Source: Pelomonas sp. Root1444 (GTDB lineage Bacteria > Pseudomonadota > Gammaproteobacteria > Burkholderiales > Burkholderiaceae_C). From it: DNA of 64,000 nucleotides. Where the stretch lies: NCBI RefSeq assembly GCF_001426885.1, contig NZ_LMFP01000029.1, forward strand, positions 137,089 through 201,088. Direction: 5' to 3'. Under the pieces are notes generated by a model that saw nothing but the letters and a program-made list of their open reading frames with translations, had not been told where the DNA came from and searched no databases. Positions 50,767 to 60,377 of this stretch are shown here, in pieces. Position 1 is the stretch's first letter. Each line of letters opens with the position of its first letter. The translations under genes and the position numbers were made by a program.

Positions 50767-53520
50767 ATGACCCACCACACAGACCAGCGCGGCGCCCATG
50801 CCACCGCGTCCTTCCGCATCAGCCCGGTGGCCGTCGGCTGCACGCTGCTGATCGCCGCCGCGGCGGCCACGGCACAGACGTCGCCCCAACAGCTCGAAAC
50901 GGTGACGGTCACCGGCATCCGTAAGGGCATCGAGGCCGCGATCTCGGTCAAGCGCAACAGCGACTCCATCGTGGAGGCCATCTCGGCCGAGGACATCGGC
51001 AAGCTGCCCGACTCGTCCATTGCCGAATCCATCGCCCGCCTGCCCGGCCTGACGGCGCAGCGCGTCAACGGCCGCGCGCAGGAAGTGCAGATCCGCGGCC
51101 TGGCCGGGCAGTTCGCGACCACGCTGCTGAATGGGCGTGAGCAGGTCAGCACCGGTGACAACCGCTCAGCCGAGTTCGACCAGTACCCCTCTGAGCTTCT
51201 GAGCGGCGTGACCGTCTACAAGACGCCCGACGCGGCGCTGGTGGGCCAGGGCCTGTCAGGCACCATCGACCTGCAGACGGTGCGCCCGCTGAACTTCGCC
51301 GGCCGCACGATGGCCGTCAACCTGCGGGGCGAGAAGAACTCGCTCGGCCGCCTGAACCCGGGCGCCGCCAGCGACAAGGGCAGCCGCTTCAGCTTCTCGT
51401 ACATCGACCAGTTCGCCGACCGCACCGTGGGCATCGCGCTGGGCTATGCGCGGCTAGATTCGCCCAACCAGAACAACTACTTCCGCAACTGGGGCTATCC
51501 GAGCTTCACGGGCACGTTCAACGGCACCAACTATGTCGACGTCCGCGTGCCGGGCGGCGTGCAGCTGCGCAACGAATCGGCCACGCAAAAGCGCAACGGC
51601 CTGATGGGCGTGCTGCAGTGGAAGCCCTCCAAGAACTTCGAGACGCTGGTCGACGTCTACCACTCGACCTACGAGCGCAATGCCATCCAGCGCGGTTTCG
51701 AGGCCGGCCTGGCCTGGGGTGCGCAGGGCCTGAACAACCCGGTCGTGGAAGGTGGCACCACCAACGGCAACACCATCACGGGCGGCGTGCTGACCAAGGG
51801 TGACTACATCGGCGTCAAGCCGGTGCTGCGCCATGACCTGAACGACCGCGATGACACGATCTCGGCGGTAGGCTGGAACAGCAAGCTGGTCATCAGCCCG
51901 GCGCTGACTCTGGTGGGCGACCTGAGCTGGTCCAAGGCCAAGCGCGAGGAATCCATCTTGGAGCTGTACGCCGGCACGGGCCCTGGCGGCCAGGGCGCAA
52001 CCGACACGTTCAAGGTCGTGCTGCCCGTCGGCGGTGGCTTGCCGAGCATCACCGCCGGCCTGAACTACGCCGACCCGGCGCTGATCAAGCTGGTGGACTC
52101 GGGCGGCTGGGGCCAGGCGGGTTACCTGAAGGATCCGAAGGTCGACGACGAGATCAAGTCCGCCCGCCTGTCGGCCAAGGTCACCCAGGAGTTGGCTTTC
52201 TTCAGCGGCGGCGAGGTCGGCCTGAACTTCACGCAGCGCGAGAAGTCGCGCAACGTGCCGGAGTGGTTCCTGGACCTCAAGACGTCACCAACGACCATCC
52301 CGGCCGGCATGCTGCTGGCGCCCAACAGCCTGGGCTACGTGGGCCTGGGCAACTTCATCTCGTACGACGGCCGCGCCGCGGCGGCGCAGTTCTACAACCT
52401 GCGTCCCAACCTCGGCAACAAAGACATCATCAACAAGGACTGGACGGTCAAGGAAGACATCACGACCGCCTTTGTCAGGGCCGACATCGACGGCGAGCTG
52501 ATGGGCCTGCCGCTGCGTGGCAACGTGGGTGTGCAGGCGGTGCATGCGGACCAGAGGTCCAACGCCTTCAACATCCAAGGCGCCACGACGAGTCCATCCA
52601 CCTACGGCACCAAGTACACCGACTGGCTGCCCAGCCTGAACCTGACATGGCAGGTGGCCGCCAACCAGAACCTGCGCTTCGGCCTCGCCCGCCAGATCAC
52701 GCGCCCGCGCATGGACGACATGCGCTCCACCAACACCTACAGCGTCGACCTGACGAAGCTCAACGACAAGGGCGATATCGGCGAATGGAAGGGCGATGGC
52801 GGCAACCCGGCGCTCAAGCCCTGGAAGGCCGATGCGGTGGATCTGTCGTACGAGTTCTACTTCGGCAACAAGGGCTACGTCTCCGTCGCGGCCTATTACA
52901 AGGACTTGAAGACCTACATCTACAAGCAGAAGGTCAACATCAACTTCGTCGAGCGCTTCGGCAACCCGACGGTGACGAGCGGCATCACGCCGACCTCGCC
53001 GAACGGCCTGTTCGAGACCCAGGCCAACGGCACGGGCGGCTCCATGTCCGGCGCCGAGCTGGCGGTGTCGCTGCCGCTGCAGATGGTGAGCAATGTGCTC
53101 GACGGCTTCGGCGTGCAGCTGAGCTATGCCTACGTGGACAGCAAGATCTCGCCGTTCGGCCCGGGCGACTCGCGCCCGCTGCCCGGCTTGTCCCCCAACA
53201 CCTACAACCTGACGGCCTACTACGAGAAGTATGGTTTCTCGGCGCGTGTCAGCACGCGCATCCGCGACGGCTTCGTCGGCGAGGTGACGGGCTTCGGCGC
53301 CGATCGGGCCTTCGAGTACGTCAAGAAGGAGAAGGTCACCGACCTGCAGCTGGGCTATGAGTTCCAGAGCGGCGCGGCCAAGGGCCTGTCGCTGCTGTTC
53401 CAGGTCAACAACCTGGGCAACGAGCCTTATGTCGAGTACTACAACAACGACATCACGCAGACCAAGCAGTACACCAAGTACGGCAAGACCTACCTGTTCG
53501 GCGTGAACTACAAGTTCTGA
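50767..53520 (+). CDS. TonB-dependent receptor, probable maltodextrin/glucan uptake
   Basis: 917 residues. Signal peptide to about residue 38 (LIAAAAATAQ), TonB box LETVTVTGIRKGIE, plug domain (SIVEAISAEDIGKLPDSSIAESIARLPGL; IRGLAGQFATTLLNGREQ), long barrel, and the C-terminal YLFGVNYKF. It belongs to the same broad Xanthomonas/Caulobacter-type group as the receptor at 24-27 kb but is clearly distinct in sequence. Ribosome site AGGAG is 7 nt before the ATG; an in-frame ATG at 50662 lacks one. Flanked by glucokinase and a maltose ABC operon and preceded by a HexR-like box, so an alpha-glucan role similar to Caulobacter MalA is inferred. Confidence 0.92.
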   Translation: MTHHTDQRGAHATASFRISPVAVGCTLLIAAAAATAQTSPQQLETVTVTGIRKGIEAAISVKRNSDSIVEAISAEDIGKLPDSSIAESIARLPGLTAQRVNGRAQEVQIRGLAGQFATTLLNGREQVSTGDNRSAEFDQYPSELLSGVTVYKTPDAALVGQGLSGTIDLQTVRPLNFAGRTMAVNLRGEKNSLGRLNPGAASDKGSRFSFSYIDQFADRTVGIALGYARLDSPNQNNYFRNWGYPSFTGTFNGTNYVDVRVPGGVQLRNESATQKRNGLMGVLQWKPSKNFETLVDVYHSTYERNAIQRGFEAGLAWGAQGLNNPVVEGGTTNGNTITGGVLTKGDYIGVKPVLRHDLNDRDDTISAVGWNSKLVISPALTLVGDLSWSKAKREESILELYAGTGPGGQGATDTFKVVLPVGGGLPSITAGLNYADPALIKLVDSGGWGQAGYLKDPKVDDEIKSARLSAKVTQELAFFSGGEVGLNFTQREKSRNVPEWFLDLKTSPTTIPAGMLLAPNSLGYVGLGNFISYDGRAAAAQFYNLRPNLGNKDIINKDWTVKEDITTAFVRADIDGELMGLPLRGNVGVQAVHADQRSNAFNIQGATTSPSTYGTKYTDWLPSLNLTWQVAANQNLRFGLARQITRPRMDDMRSTNTYSVDLTKLNDKGDIGEWKGDGGNPALKPWKADAVDLSYEFYFGNKGYVSVAAYYKDLKTYIYKQKVNINFVERFGNPTVTSGITPTSPNGLFETQANGTGGSMSGAELAVSLPLQMVSNVLDGFGVQLSYAYVDSKISPFGPGDSRPLPGLSPNTYNLTAYYEKYGFSARVSTRIRDGFVGEVTGFGADRAFEYVKKEKVTDLQLGYEFQSGAAKGLSLLFQVNNLGNEPYVEYYNNDITQTKQYTKYGKTYLFGVNYKF

Positions 53521-53543
53521 CCCTCACCTGAGGCCTGCGCGAC

Positions 53544-53576
53544 GACCCTTGCCGGAGTGATCCGGCAGGGGTCTTT
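53544..53576 (+). terminator. Rho-independent terminator after the TonB receptor
   Basis: GACCCTTGCCGGA, loop GTGA, TCCGGCAGGGGTC then TTT. Thirteen pairs with one G-T; 24 nt after the stop. Confidence 0.85.
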
Positions 53577-53630
53577 GACATCGTGGCGGGCGTGCCAACA
53601 TGGCGCGCCCGTCTCAGCTCATCGTTTGCC

Positions 53631-55157
53631 ATGTCACTGCTCCAAGACATCGTCATCGTCGGCGGCGGCACTGCCGGCTGGATGACCGCCGCCGCCTTGT
53701 CCACGGTGCTGCGTGGGCGCTACCGCATCCGCGTCGTCGAGTCCGACGAGATCGGCACCGTCGGCGTGGGCGAGGCCACCATCCCGATGATCCAGCGCTT
53801 CAACCGGGTGGTCGGCATCGATGAGAACGAGTTCCTGCGCGAGACCGGCGGCACCTTCAAGCTGGGCATCGAGTTCGTCGACTGGGGCCGCGTGGGTGAC
53901 CGCTACATGCACGGCTTCGGCCGGCTGGGGCAGGACCTGTGGAGCGTGCCCTTCGAGCAGTACTGGCATCGCATGCGGGCGCTGGGCCGGGCGCAGCCGC
54001 TGGAGCAGTACTGCATCACGCGCATGGCGGCCAAGGCGAACAAGTTCATGCCGCCGCGCACCGACTTCGGCAACTCGCCGCTGGCCGACATCGCCTATGC
54101 CTACCACTTCGACGCCCACCTGTACGCGCGCTACCTGCGCGGCCTCAGCGAGGCGCGCGGCGTGCTGCGCACCGAAGGCCGGATCACCCACGCCACCCGG
54201 CGCGGGGAGGGCGCGCATGCGGGCCATGTCGACGCCGTCGTGCTCGAAAGCGGCGAGCGCATCGCCGGCGAGCTGTTCATCGACTGCTCGGGCTTTCGCG
54301 GCCTGCTGATCGAGCAGACGCTGCAGACTGGCTTCGAGGACTGGACGCACTGGCTGCCCTGCGACCGCGCGCTCGCCGTGCCGTCTGAATCGGTGAAACC
54401 GCTGACGCCCTACACCCGCTCCACCGCGCACCGCGCGGGCTGGCAATGGCGCATCCCGCTGCAGCACCGCATCGGCAACGGCCATGTGTATTGCAGCGCG
54501 CACGTCAGCGACGACGAAGCCGCGGCCACGCTGCTGGCGCACCTCGATGGCAAGCCGCTCGCCGACCCGCGGCCCATCCGCTTTCGCACCGGCATGCGCC
54601 GCCTGGCATGGAACGAGAACGTCATCGCCATCGGCCTGGCCGGTGGCTTCCTGGAGCCGCTGGAATCCACATCGATCCACCTGATCCAGCAGGCGGTCCA
54701 GCAACTCCTCGACTTCTTTCCCGACCGCGGCTTCAGCGCGCCCGACATCGCAGAGTTCAACCGCCACAGCCGCTTCCACTGGGAGCGCATCCGCGACTTC
54801 ATCATCCTGCACTACCACCTGAACCAGCGCGACGACTCGGCGTTCTGGCAGGCCTGCGCGCACATGACCGTGCCCGACACGCTGCGCGAGAAACTGGACC
54901 TCTATCGCAGCCATGGCCGCATCGTGCGCCGTGACAACGAGTTGTTCTCGGAGGTCGGTTGGATCCAGGTCATGGAAGGACAGAACCTCACGCCACTGCG
55001 CCACCATCCACTGGCAGAGCTGCGCGACGAGCCGGACACGGTCGAGTACCTGGAAGGCGTGCGCGAGGTCGTGGCCAAGTGCGTGGCTTTCATGCCGGAC
55101 CACGCCGCCTACGTCGCCGAGCATTGCGCCGCCAAGCCAGCGCCGCATCCGGCATGA
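53631..55157 (+). CDS. Flavin-dependent tryptophan halogenase family protein
   Basis: 508 residues. FAD-binding IVGGGTAGWMTAAAL at residues 9-23. Catalytic lysine Lys77 in GGTFKLGIEFVDW, matching Lys79 of PrnA. The halogenase signature WxWxIP is present as WQWRIP near residue 273. LEPLESTSIHLIQ gives the second active-site region. So both halogenase motifs are intact. Family members oxidise chloride or bromide with FADH2 and O2 and halogenate indoles, but many homologues sit beside TonB receptors in sugar loci with no known substrate. Here it follows a TonB receptor and is coupled by 4 nt to an SDR gene; no flavin reductase is adjacent. Confidence 0.9.
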   Translation: MSLLQDIVIVGGGTAGWMTAAALSTVLRGRYRIRVVESDEIGTVGVGEATIPMIQRFNRVVGIDENEFLRETGGTFKLGIEFVDWGRVGDRYMHGFGRLGQDLWSVPFEQYWHRMRALGRAQPLEQYCITRMAAKANKFMPPRTDFGNSPLADIAYAYHFDAHLYARYLRGLSEARGVLRTEGRITHATRRGEGAHAGHVDAVVLESGERIAGELFIDCSGFRGLLIEQTLQTGFEDWTHWLPCDRALAVPSESVKPLTPYTRSTAHRAGWQWRIPLQHRIGNGHVYCSAHVSDDEAAATLLAHLDGKPLADPRPIRFRTGMRRLAWNENVIAIGLAGGFLEPLESTSIHLIQQAVQQLLDFFPDRGFSAPDIAEFNRHSRFHWERIRDFIILHYHLNQRDDSAFWQACAHMTVPDTLREKLDLYRSHGRIVRRDNELFSEVGWIQVMEGQNLTPLRHHPLAELRDEPDTVEYLEGVREVVAKCVAFMPDHAAYVAEHCAAKPAPHPA

Positions 55158-55888
55158 AGATCCTCATCACCGGCCTGAACGGCACGCTGGCGCCGCGCCT
55201 GGCCGAGGCCGCGCGGGCGGCGGGCCACGAAGTCATCGGCTGGGACCGCGCTGCGGTGGACATCGACAACGAAGCGCTGTCCGCGGCCTGGCTGTCGGCG
55301 CAGTCGGTCGACGCCATCGCGCACCTGGGCATGGCCTCGGCGCGCTTTGCCGGCTGGCTGGCCTCGCGCTGCCCGAACTTCCTGTTCACCAGCACAGTCA
55401 TGGTCTTCGACCACCAGCCCGACGGCCCGCATGACGTGGGCGACACGCGCAACGCCAGGGACGACTACGGCCGCTACAAGGCGGCTTGCGAGGACGCCGT
55501 GCTGCTGGCCAACGCGCGGCCCGTCATCGCGCGCATCGGCTGGCAGATCGACGAAACCCGGCCGGGCAACAACATGCTGTTGACGCTGGACGACTGGCAA
55601 AAGCGCGACGGCCGCGTGGCGGCCAGCAGCGCCTGGACGCCGGCCTGCTCCTTCATGACGGACACCGCCACGGCGTTGCTGGGCCTGCTCGAGCGGCCGC
55701 TGCCCGGCGTGCACCACCTGGACAGCAATGCCGAGGAGGCCTGGCGCTTCGACGAAGTGGCGCGCGCATTGGCGCGCAAGTTCCAGCGTGACTGGCGCGT
55801 GGAGCCGAACGAGGACTACCGCCACGACCAGCGCCTCGTCGGCGGGCCCAGCGGGCTGCCGCCGCTGTCCGCCCGACTGGCGCGATAG
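55154..55888 (+). CDS. NAD-dependent epimerase/dehydratase-like (extended SDR)
   Basis: 244 residues. ITGLNGTLAPRLAEAARAAGH is the Rossmann TGxxGxxG-type start; HLGMASARFAGWLA, FTSTVMVFD and YGRYKAACEDAVL give the SDR Ser/Tyr/Lys arrangement (Y-x-x-x-K), most like the dTDP-4-dehydrorhamnose reductase (RmlD) branch. Shorter than RmlD (about 290), so the product is uncertain. Start ATG overlaps the halogenase stop. It could modify a sugar in the same pathway as its neighbour. Confidence 0.8.
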   Translation: MKILITGLNGTLAPRLAEAARAAGHEVIGWDRAAVDIDNEALSAAWLSAQSVDAIAHLGMASARFAGWLASRCPNFLFTSTVMVFDHQPDGPHDVGDTRNARDDYGRYKAACEDAVLLANARPVIARIGWQIDETRPGNNMLLTLDDWQKRDGRVAASSAWTPACSFMTDTATALLGLLERPLPGVHHLDSNAEEAWRFDEVARALARKFQRDWRVEPNEDYRHDQRLVGGPSGLPPLSARLAR

Positions 55889-55910
55889 CCACGGGCCTGA
55901 CAATCGCGCC

Positions 55911-56750
55911 ATGAAAGCACCCGCGCGCCTGCAGGCATTGATTGGAGAAGGCTTGATCGACAGCGTCGTGCGGCAGTTGAAGAGCGGCAAGGAGGCCGAC
56001 GTCTACGTCGTGCGCTGCGGCGACGAGACCTGTGCCGCCAAGGTCTACAAGGAGGCCAACAAGCGCGGCTTCCGCCAGGCCGTCGACTACACCGAGAACC
56101 GCAAGGTCCGCAACAGCCGGCAGGGGCGGGCGATGGCCAAGCGCACCGCCTATGGCCGCCAGCAGCAGGAGGCCGCCTGGCAGAGCGCCGAGGTGGACGC
56201 CCTCTACCGCCTGGCCGCCGCCGGCGTGCGGGTGCCGCGGCCGCACAACTTCCATGACGGCGTGCTGCTGATGGAACTGGTGGCCGACGACCACGGCGAT
56301 GCGGCGCCGCGCCTGAACGACCTGAGCTTCACCGCGGCCGAGGCGCTGCAGCACCATGCGGCGCTGGTCGACGAGGTGGTGCGCATGCTCTGCGCCGGCG
56401 TCATCCACGGCGACCTGTCGGAGTTCAACGTGCTGCTGGCCGCGGACGGCCCCGTCATCATCGACCTGCCGCAGGCCGTGGACGCCGCCGGCAACAACCA
56501 CGCGCCGCGCATGCTGATCCGCGACGTGAACAACCTGCGCAACTTCTTCGGCCAGTACGCGCCGGCGCTGCTGGCCACGCAGTACGGCCCGGAGATCTGG
56601 GCGCTCTACGCGGCCGGCCTGCTCGTGCCGGACATGCCGCTGACCGGCCGTTACGAGCGCAAGCCCGGCGCGGTGGACCTGTCGGCCGTGCTGCGCGAGA
56701 TCGAGGACGCCCGGCGGGAAGAGGCGGAGCGGCTGCTGCGCATGGGTTGA
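55911..56750 (+). CDS. RIO-type serine protein kinase
   Basis: 279 residues. Atypical kinase of the RIO1/PA4780 type: SGKEADVYVV nucleotide loop (residues about 25-34), CAAKVYKE with the ATP lysine, VIHGDLSEFNVLLA catalytic loop, and VIIDLPQAVD metal segment. It lacks the eukaryotic N-terminal extension. Bacterial members phosphorylate themselves; their physiological role is poorly defined. Start ATG at 55911, 22 nt after the SDR gene. Convergent with the GH13 gene at 56774. Confidence 0.92.
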   Translation: MKAPARLQALIGEGLIDSVVRQLKSGKEADVYVVRCGDETCAAKVYKEANKRGFRQAVDYTENRKVRNSRQGRAMAKRTAYGRQQQEAAWQSAEVDALYRLAAAGVRVPRPHNFHDGVLLMELVADDHGDAAPRLNDLSFTAAEALQHHAALVDEVVRMLCAGVIHGDLSEFNVLLAADGPVIIDLPQAVDAAGNNHAPRMLIRDVNNLRNFFGQYAPALLATQYGPEIWALYAAGLLVPDMPLTGRYERKPGAVDLSAVLREIEDARREEAERLLRMG

Positions 56751-56773
56751 GGGGGGCGAGAGGCGGCCGGCCG

Positions 56774-59143
56774 TCAAGGCCCCACGAGGACGCGGCCGAA
56801 CAATGGCGGCACGGTCAGCTCGATGGCGCCGTTCGTCACGGCGATGACCTCGCCGCCGAGCACATCCTTCAGCGTGGTGGCGGCGAATGGCAGCCGGATG
56901 CTGACGGTCTTTGCGACGCTGCTGTTGTTCGTCGCCGTGAGGGCCCATGTCTTGCCGTGCTGGCGGGCGAGCACGACGACGTGGTCGTCGACGTGCACCG
57001 GCGCGGTGAGCGTGCCGCGTCGTAGCACCGGCAGGTCGTGGCGCAGTTGGGTCAGGCGTTTGAAGTCGGCCAGCAGTGCCTCGTCGGGCCGGCCCCCCTG
57101 GTCGGCCCAAGGGTAGGGCGCGCGGTTGTAGGGGTCGTCGCCGCCGCCCAGGCCCACTTCGTCGCCGTAGTAGATGGTCGGCGCGCCGGGGTAGGTCATC
57201 TGGAAGAAGACGGCCAGGCGCAGGCGTTGCTTGGCGAGCGCGAGGTCGCGGTCTTCGCCGAAGTGATGCAGCGCACGGGGCTGGTCGTGCGTGGACAGCA
57301 GGTTCATCAGCGCGTGGAAGGCCTGCGGCGGGTAGGCCTCGCGCAGCAGCTCCAGGTTGGCGGCCATCTGCTGGCCGCTCTTGCCGGCCGCATAGTCCAG
57401 CACCGCGTTGCGGAAGATGTAGTTCATCGTCGAGTCGAACATGTCGCCGAGGAAATACTTGCTGGCGTCGAACCACGTTTCCGCCACGGTCAGCGCGTCG
57501 GGCTTCCTGGCCTTCACCGCCTGCCGCCATTCGCGCCAGAAGTCGTCGGGCACCCAGGGGGCCACGTCCATGCGCCAGCCGGCGGCGCCGCGGTCCAGCC
57601 AGTAGTTCGTCACCGAGTCGCTGTCTCGGTAGGCGTAGGCACGGAAGGACGGGCTGCTCTTGTCGATCTCCGGCAGGTCGGCCACGCCGGCCCAGCCCTG
57701 GTATTGCTTGTCTGCCTCCTTTTCCTCGGGCTTGAACTTGAACCAGCTGGCGTAGGGCGAGGCGGGGTTGATCCTGCCACCGTCGAAAGCGCCGCCGGCC
57801 GGGAAATTGTTGAAGCGGTTGAAGTAGGGCGAGTCCGCGCCGACGTGGTTGAGCGACGTGTCGGGGATGACGCGGATGCCGCGCTTGGCCGCTTCCGTGC
57901 ACAGGCGCTCGAAGTCGGCGTTGGTGCCGAAGGCGGGGTCGATCTGCTTGTAGTCGGCTGCATCGTACTTGTGGTTGCTGGGGGCGCGGAACACGGGCGT
58001 CAGGTACAGCGCGTTGGCGCCCAGGCCCTTGATGTAGTCGAGCTTGGTCGTAAGGCCTTGCAGGTCGCCGCCGAAGAAGTCGTTGTTGAACAGCGCATCG
58101 GAGCCGTCGCCGGTGTTCGGCTTGAACGGTTTCTCGTTCCAGGTCGCATGCCGCTCGACGTCGCGGTCCTGGTAGCGGTCCTGCGGCCGGCCGCCGCCCG
58201 GGCGCGGGTCGTTGGCGGTGTCGCCGTTGCGGAAGCGTTCGGGGAACACGTAGTAGTACACGACGTCCTGGGCCCAGTCCGGCACCTTGAAGTCCGGCGC
58301 GTAGATCGTCTGGCGGTAGCGCCGCACGCGGTTCAGGTTGGACGGCAGGCGCTCGACAGTGCCCGGGCCCATGGCGCCCTTTTCGCGCGTCCAGTAGACA
58401 GCGTCCTTGTTGTTCTGCAGCGCGTACCGGCCTTGGACGGTCTCGATCTCGAACCAGTAGCCGAAGACGCCCACCTCGTCGAACCTGTAGCTCGCCGAGA
58501 AGCCCGTGCCCAGGCCGCGCGGCGCGGGCTTCATGGCGATGCGGGCCAGGGGCTCGTAGGCGAGCTGTTCCTGGTTGCCGGTCATGCGGCGGCGCTCGAT
58601 GACGAGCGTGGCGCGAAGCAGGCCGGGGACGTCGTTGCCGATCTGGAAGGTGAATGCCTGGCCCTTGGGCTGCGCGCCGAAGGGCGACTTGGACCCGGCG
58701 TTGCGTGAGTCGAAGCGGGTGGTCAGCGCGGCGCGGTCGGTGAGGGGCTCGGGCGGCGTGGGCTTGAAGGTCTGGGGGCCGATGTCCAGCGCCGCCGCGC
58801 CGTCGGCGGCGATGGCCAGGCGCAGCGTGTGCTCGCCGGAGAACTGCCGCTTGAGGTTGCCGCCCGCGCCGCGAGCCGGGTTGCCTTTGGCGTCACCGCC
58901 GAAGGTGAGGGCGGGCGTCCAGTCCTCGTCGGCGAGCTTGAACTCGTGCGCGCCTTGTGCCTTGAGGTTCAGGTAGTAGGCGTCGCAACGGTACTCGAAG
59001 GCCTGCTCGTCCGGCGCGGCCCAGTTGTTGATGGTGCCGCGCAGGTAGAGCGTGGCGTCGCCCAGCGGCGGCTTGGTGCATGCTGCCTGCGAAAGAGGCG
59101 CGATCGAAAGCAGCGCTGCGAGCAGCGCGAATGTCTTCATCAT
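56774..59143 (-). CDS. Exported alpha-amylase family (GH13) glucan hydrolase
   Basis: 789 residues. Signal peptide (LLSIAPLSQA-A) from an ATG pair at 59143/59140. Residues about 20-125 are a starch-binding or pullulanase-N2-like beta domain (ATLYLRGTINNWA), then another beta domain with a neopullulanase-type look. The GH13 barrel is about 310-700 with the catalytic trio GWRMDVAPWV (Asp), VAETWFDAS (Glu) and LLSTHDQPRAL (Asp), and a C-terminal beta domain. It probably cuts maltodextrins in the periplasm to feed MalE. Last gene of the mal operon; it starts 5 nt after malG ends. Confidence 0.92.
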   Translation of the reverse strand: MMKTFALLAALLSIAPLSQAACTKPPLGDATLYLRGTINNWAAPDEQAFEYRCDAYYLNLKAQGAHEFKLADEDWTPALTFGGDAKGNPARGAGGNLKRQFSGEHTLRLAIAADGAAALDIGPQTFKPTPPEPLTDRAALTTRFDSRNAGSKSPFGAQPKGQAFTFQIGNDVPGLLRATLVIERRRMTGNQEQLAYEPLARIAMKPAPRGLGTGFSASYRFDEVGVFGYWFEIETVQGRYALQNNKDAVYWTREKGAMGPGTVERLPSNLNRVRRYRQTIYAPDFKVPDWAQDVVYYYVFPERFRNGDTANDPRPGGGRPQDRYQDRDVERHATWNEKPFKPNTGDGSDALFNNDFFGGDLQGLTTKLDYIKGLGANALYLTPVFRAPSNHKYDAADYKQIDPAFGTNADFERLCTEAAKRGIRVIPDTSLNHVGADSPYFNRFNNFPAGGAFDGGRINPASPYASWFKFKPEEKEADKQYQGWAGVADLPEIDKSSPSFRAYAYRDSDSVTNYWLDRGAAGWRMDVAPWVPDDFWREWRQAVKARKPDALTVAETWFDASKYFLGDMFDSTMNYIFRNAVLDYAAGKSGQQMAANLELLREAYPPQAFHALMNLLSTHDQPRALHHFGEDRDLALAKQRLRLAVFFQMTYPGAPTIYYGDEVGLGGGDDPYNRAPYPWADQGGRPDEALLADFKRLTQLRHDLPVLRRGTLTAPVHVDDHVVVLARQHGKTWALTATNNSSVAKTVSIRLPFAATTLKDVLGGEVIAVTNGAIELTVPPLFGRVLVGP

Positions 59144-59148
59144 GAGCT

Positions 59149-60039
59149 TCAGCCTTTGACGCCACCCGCCGTCAGGCCGGAGACGATCCAGCGCTGGGCG
59201 AGCAGGAAGACCAGCGTGATCGGCAGGCCCGACAGCACGGCCGCCGCCGCGAAGTCGCCCCACAGGAAGCGCTGGTCGTGCAGGAAATACTTGGAGCCGA
59301 CGGCGAGCGTTAGGTTGCCTTCCTCACGCAGCAGGATGCTGGCCACCGGGTACTCGATGATGGTGCCGATGAAGGCCAGCACGAAGACCACCATCAGGAT
59401 GGGCACGGCCATCGGCAGCAGCACGCGCGAGAAGGCCTGCCAGTGCGTGGCGCCGTCGATCTTGGCGTTCTCCTCGATCTCGACCGGGATGGTCTCGAAG
59501 TAGCCCTTGATCGTCCACACATGCGTGGCGATGCCGCCCAGGTAGGCCAGCACCAGGCCGGCGTGGGTCTCGATGCCGAGGGCCGGCACGTAGGTGCCGA
59601 TGGTCTCGAAGATGGCGTAGATGGCCACGAGGGCCAGCACCGGCGGGAACATCTGCAGCAGCAGCATGCCGTTGAGCACCGGTTTGCTGAACGAGAACTT
59701 CAGCCGCGCGAAGGCGTAGGCGGCGGTCGTGGAAATGGCCACGATGAGGAAGGCCGAGGCGGTGGCCACGTTGATCGAGTTCCACAGCCAGGTCAGCACG
59801 GGGAAGGGCGGCTGCACCAGGCTGCCGTCGGCCGCCTGGTAGGGGATGCCGAGCGCCAGCTGCCAGTGCTCCAGGCTGATCTCCGTCGGGATCAGGCTGC
59901 CGGTGGCGAAGTTGCCGGGGCGCAGCGAGATGGAGACGACCGCCAACAGCGGGAAGAGGGTGATGGCGATGAAGGCCCACATCACCGCGTGAGCTGCGAA
60001 GGTGCGCCAGCGGGCTTGCTTGCCGAGGACGATGGCCAT
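59149..60039 (-). CDS. malG: Maltose/maltodextrin ABC transporter permease MalG
   Basis: 296 residues, six membrane helices. The EAA loop [23 protein letters not shown] contacts the MalK ATPase. The N-terminus has the [33 protein letters not shown] segment typical of MalG. It pairs with MalF in the membrane. Unlike the other mal genes, it is separated from the upstream gene by 354 nt filled by an inverted-repeat element, but still has GGAGA 8 nt upstream of its ATG. Confidence 0.95.
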   Translation of the reverse strand: MAIVLGKQARWRTFAAHAVMWAFIAITLFPLLAVVSISLRPGNFATGSLIPTEISLEHWQLALGIPYQAADGSLVQPPFPVLTWLWNSINVATASAFLIVAISTTAAYAFARLKFSFSKPVLNGMLLLQMFPPVLALVAIYAIFETIGTYVPALGIETHAGLVLAYLGGIATHVWTIKGYFETIPVEIEENAKIDGATHWQAFSRVLLPMAVPILMVVFVLAFIGTIIEYPVASILLREEGNLTLAVGSKYFLHDQRFLWGDFAAAAVLSGLPITLVFLLAQRWIVSGLTAGGVKG

Positions 60040-60068
60040 TTGTTTGTCTCCTGTTTTGTCGGGATGGG

Positions 60069-60377
60069 GATCAGGCCGGGTGGACGGTCTGCTCCGTGTC
60101 CCTTCTTTGCCGGCCCTGAACGGCCGGCAAATTCATTCCTTTACCTGCGCAGCCCGCCCACCCGGCCTGATCCGGCGACGGCGGGTTCCCTTCTCGAAGA
60201 AGGCCACTGGTGCAGGTTGGGGAGTGCGGCGGCCAAGGGACGAAGGTAAAGGAGGAGCCCGCAAAGCGGGCGGGGGAGAGAGCCCGGACACAAGCAGCCC
60301 AGTGGACTGCTTGTGCCTGGCGAGCGCGGAGGCCACTGGCCGGAGCAACGAAGTCCCTTGGCTGCCGCGCTTCCCAA
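60069..60377. repeat. Nested inverted-repeat element inside the mal operon
   Basis: The 354-nt gap between malF and malG is almost wholly palindromic. Outer repeat 1: GATCAGGCCGGGTGG (60069-60083) and its exact complement at 60158-60172, enclosing TTTGCCGGCC/GGCCGGCAAA (60106-60131). Outer repeat 2: 25 nt at 60217-60241 and 60353-60377 with 22 of 25 matching, enclosing GCCCGC-AAA-GCGGGC (60257-60271) and CACAAGCAG/CTGCTTGTG (60289-60315). No coding signal is convincing. It looks like a REP/BIME-type intergenic repeat that would form strong RNA hairpins in the polycistronic transcript. Confidence 0.8.

Noticed and set aside
53631-56750. Halogenated natural-product gene cluster
   Set aside because: No synthase, carrier protein, flavin reductase or resistance gene is nearby; the setting is sugar use.
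60141-60377. Small open frames on both strands within the malF-malG gap
   Set aside because: They coincide with the inverted-repeat element and lack ribosome sites; better explained as repeat DNA.
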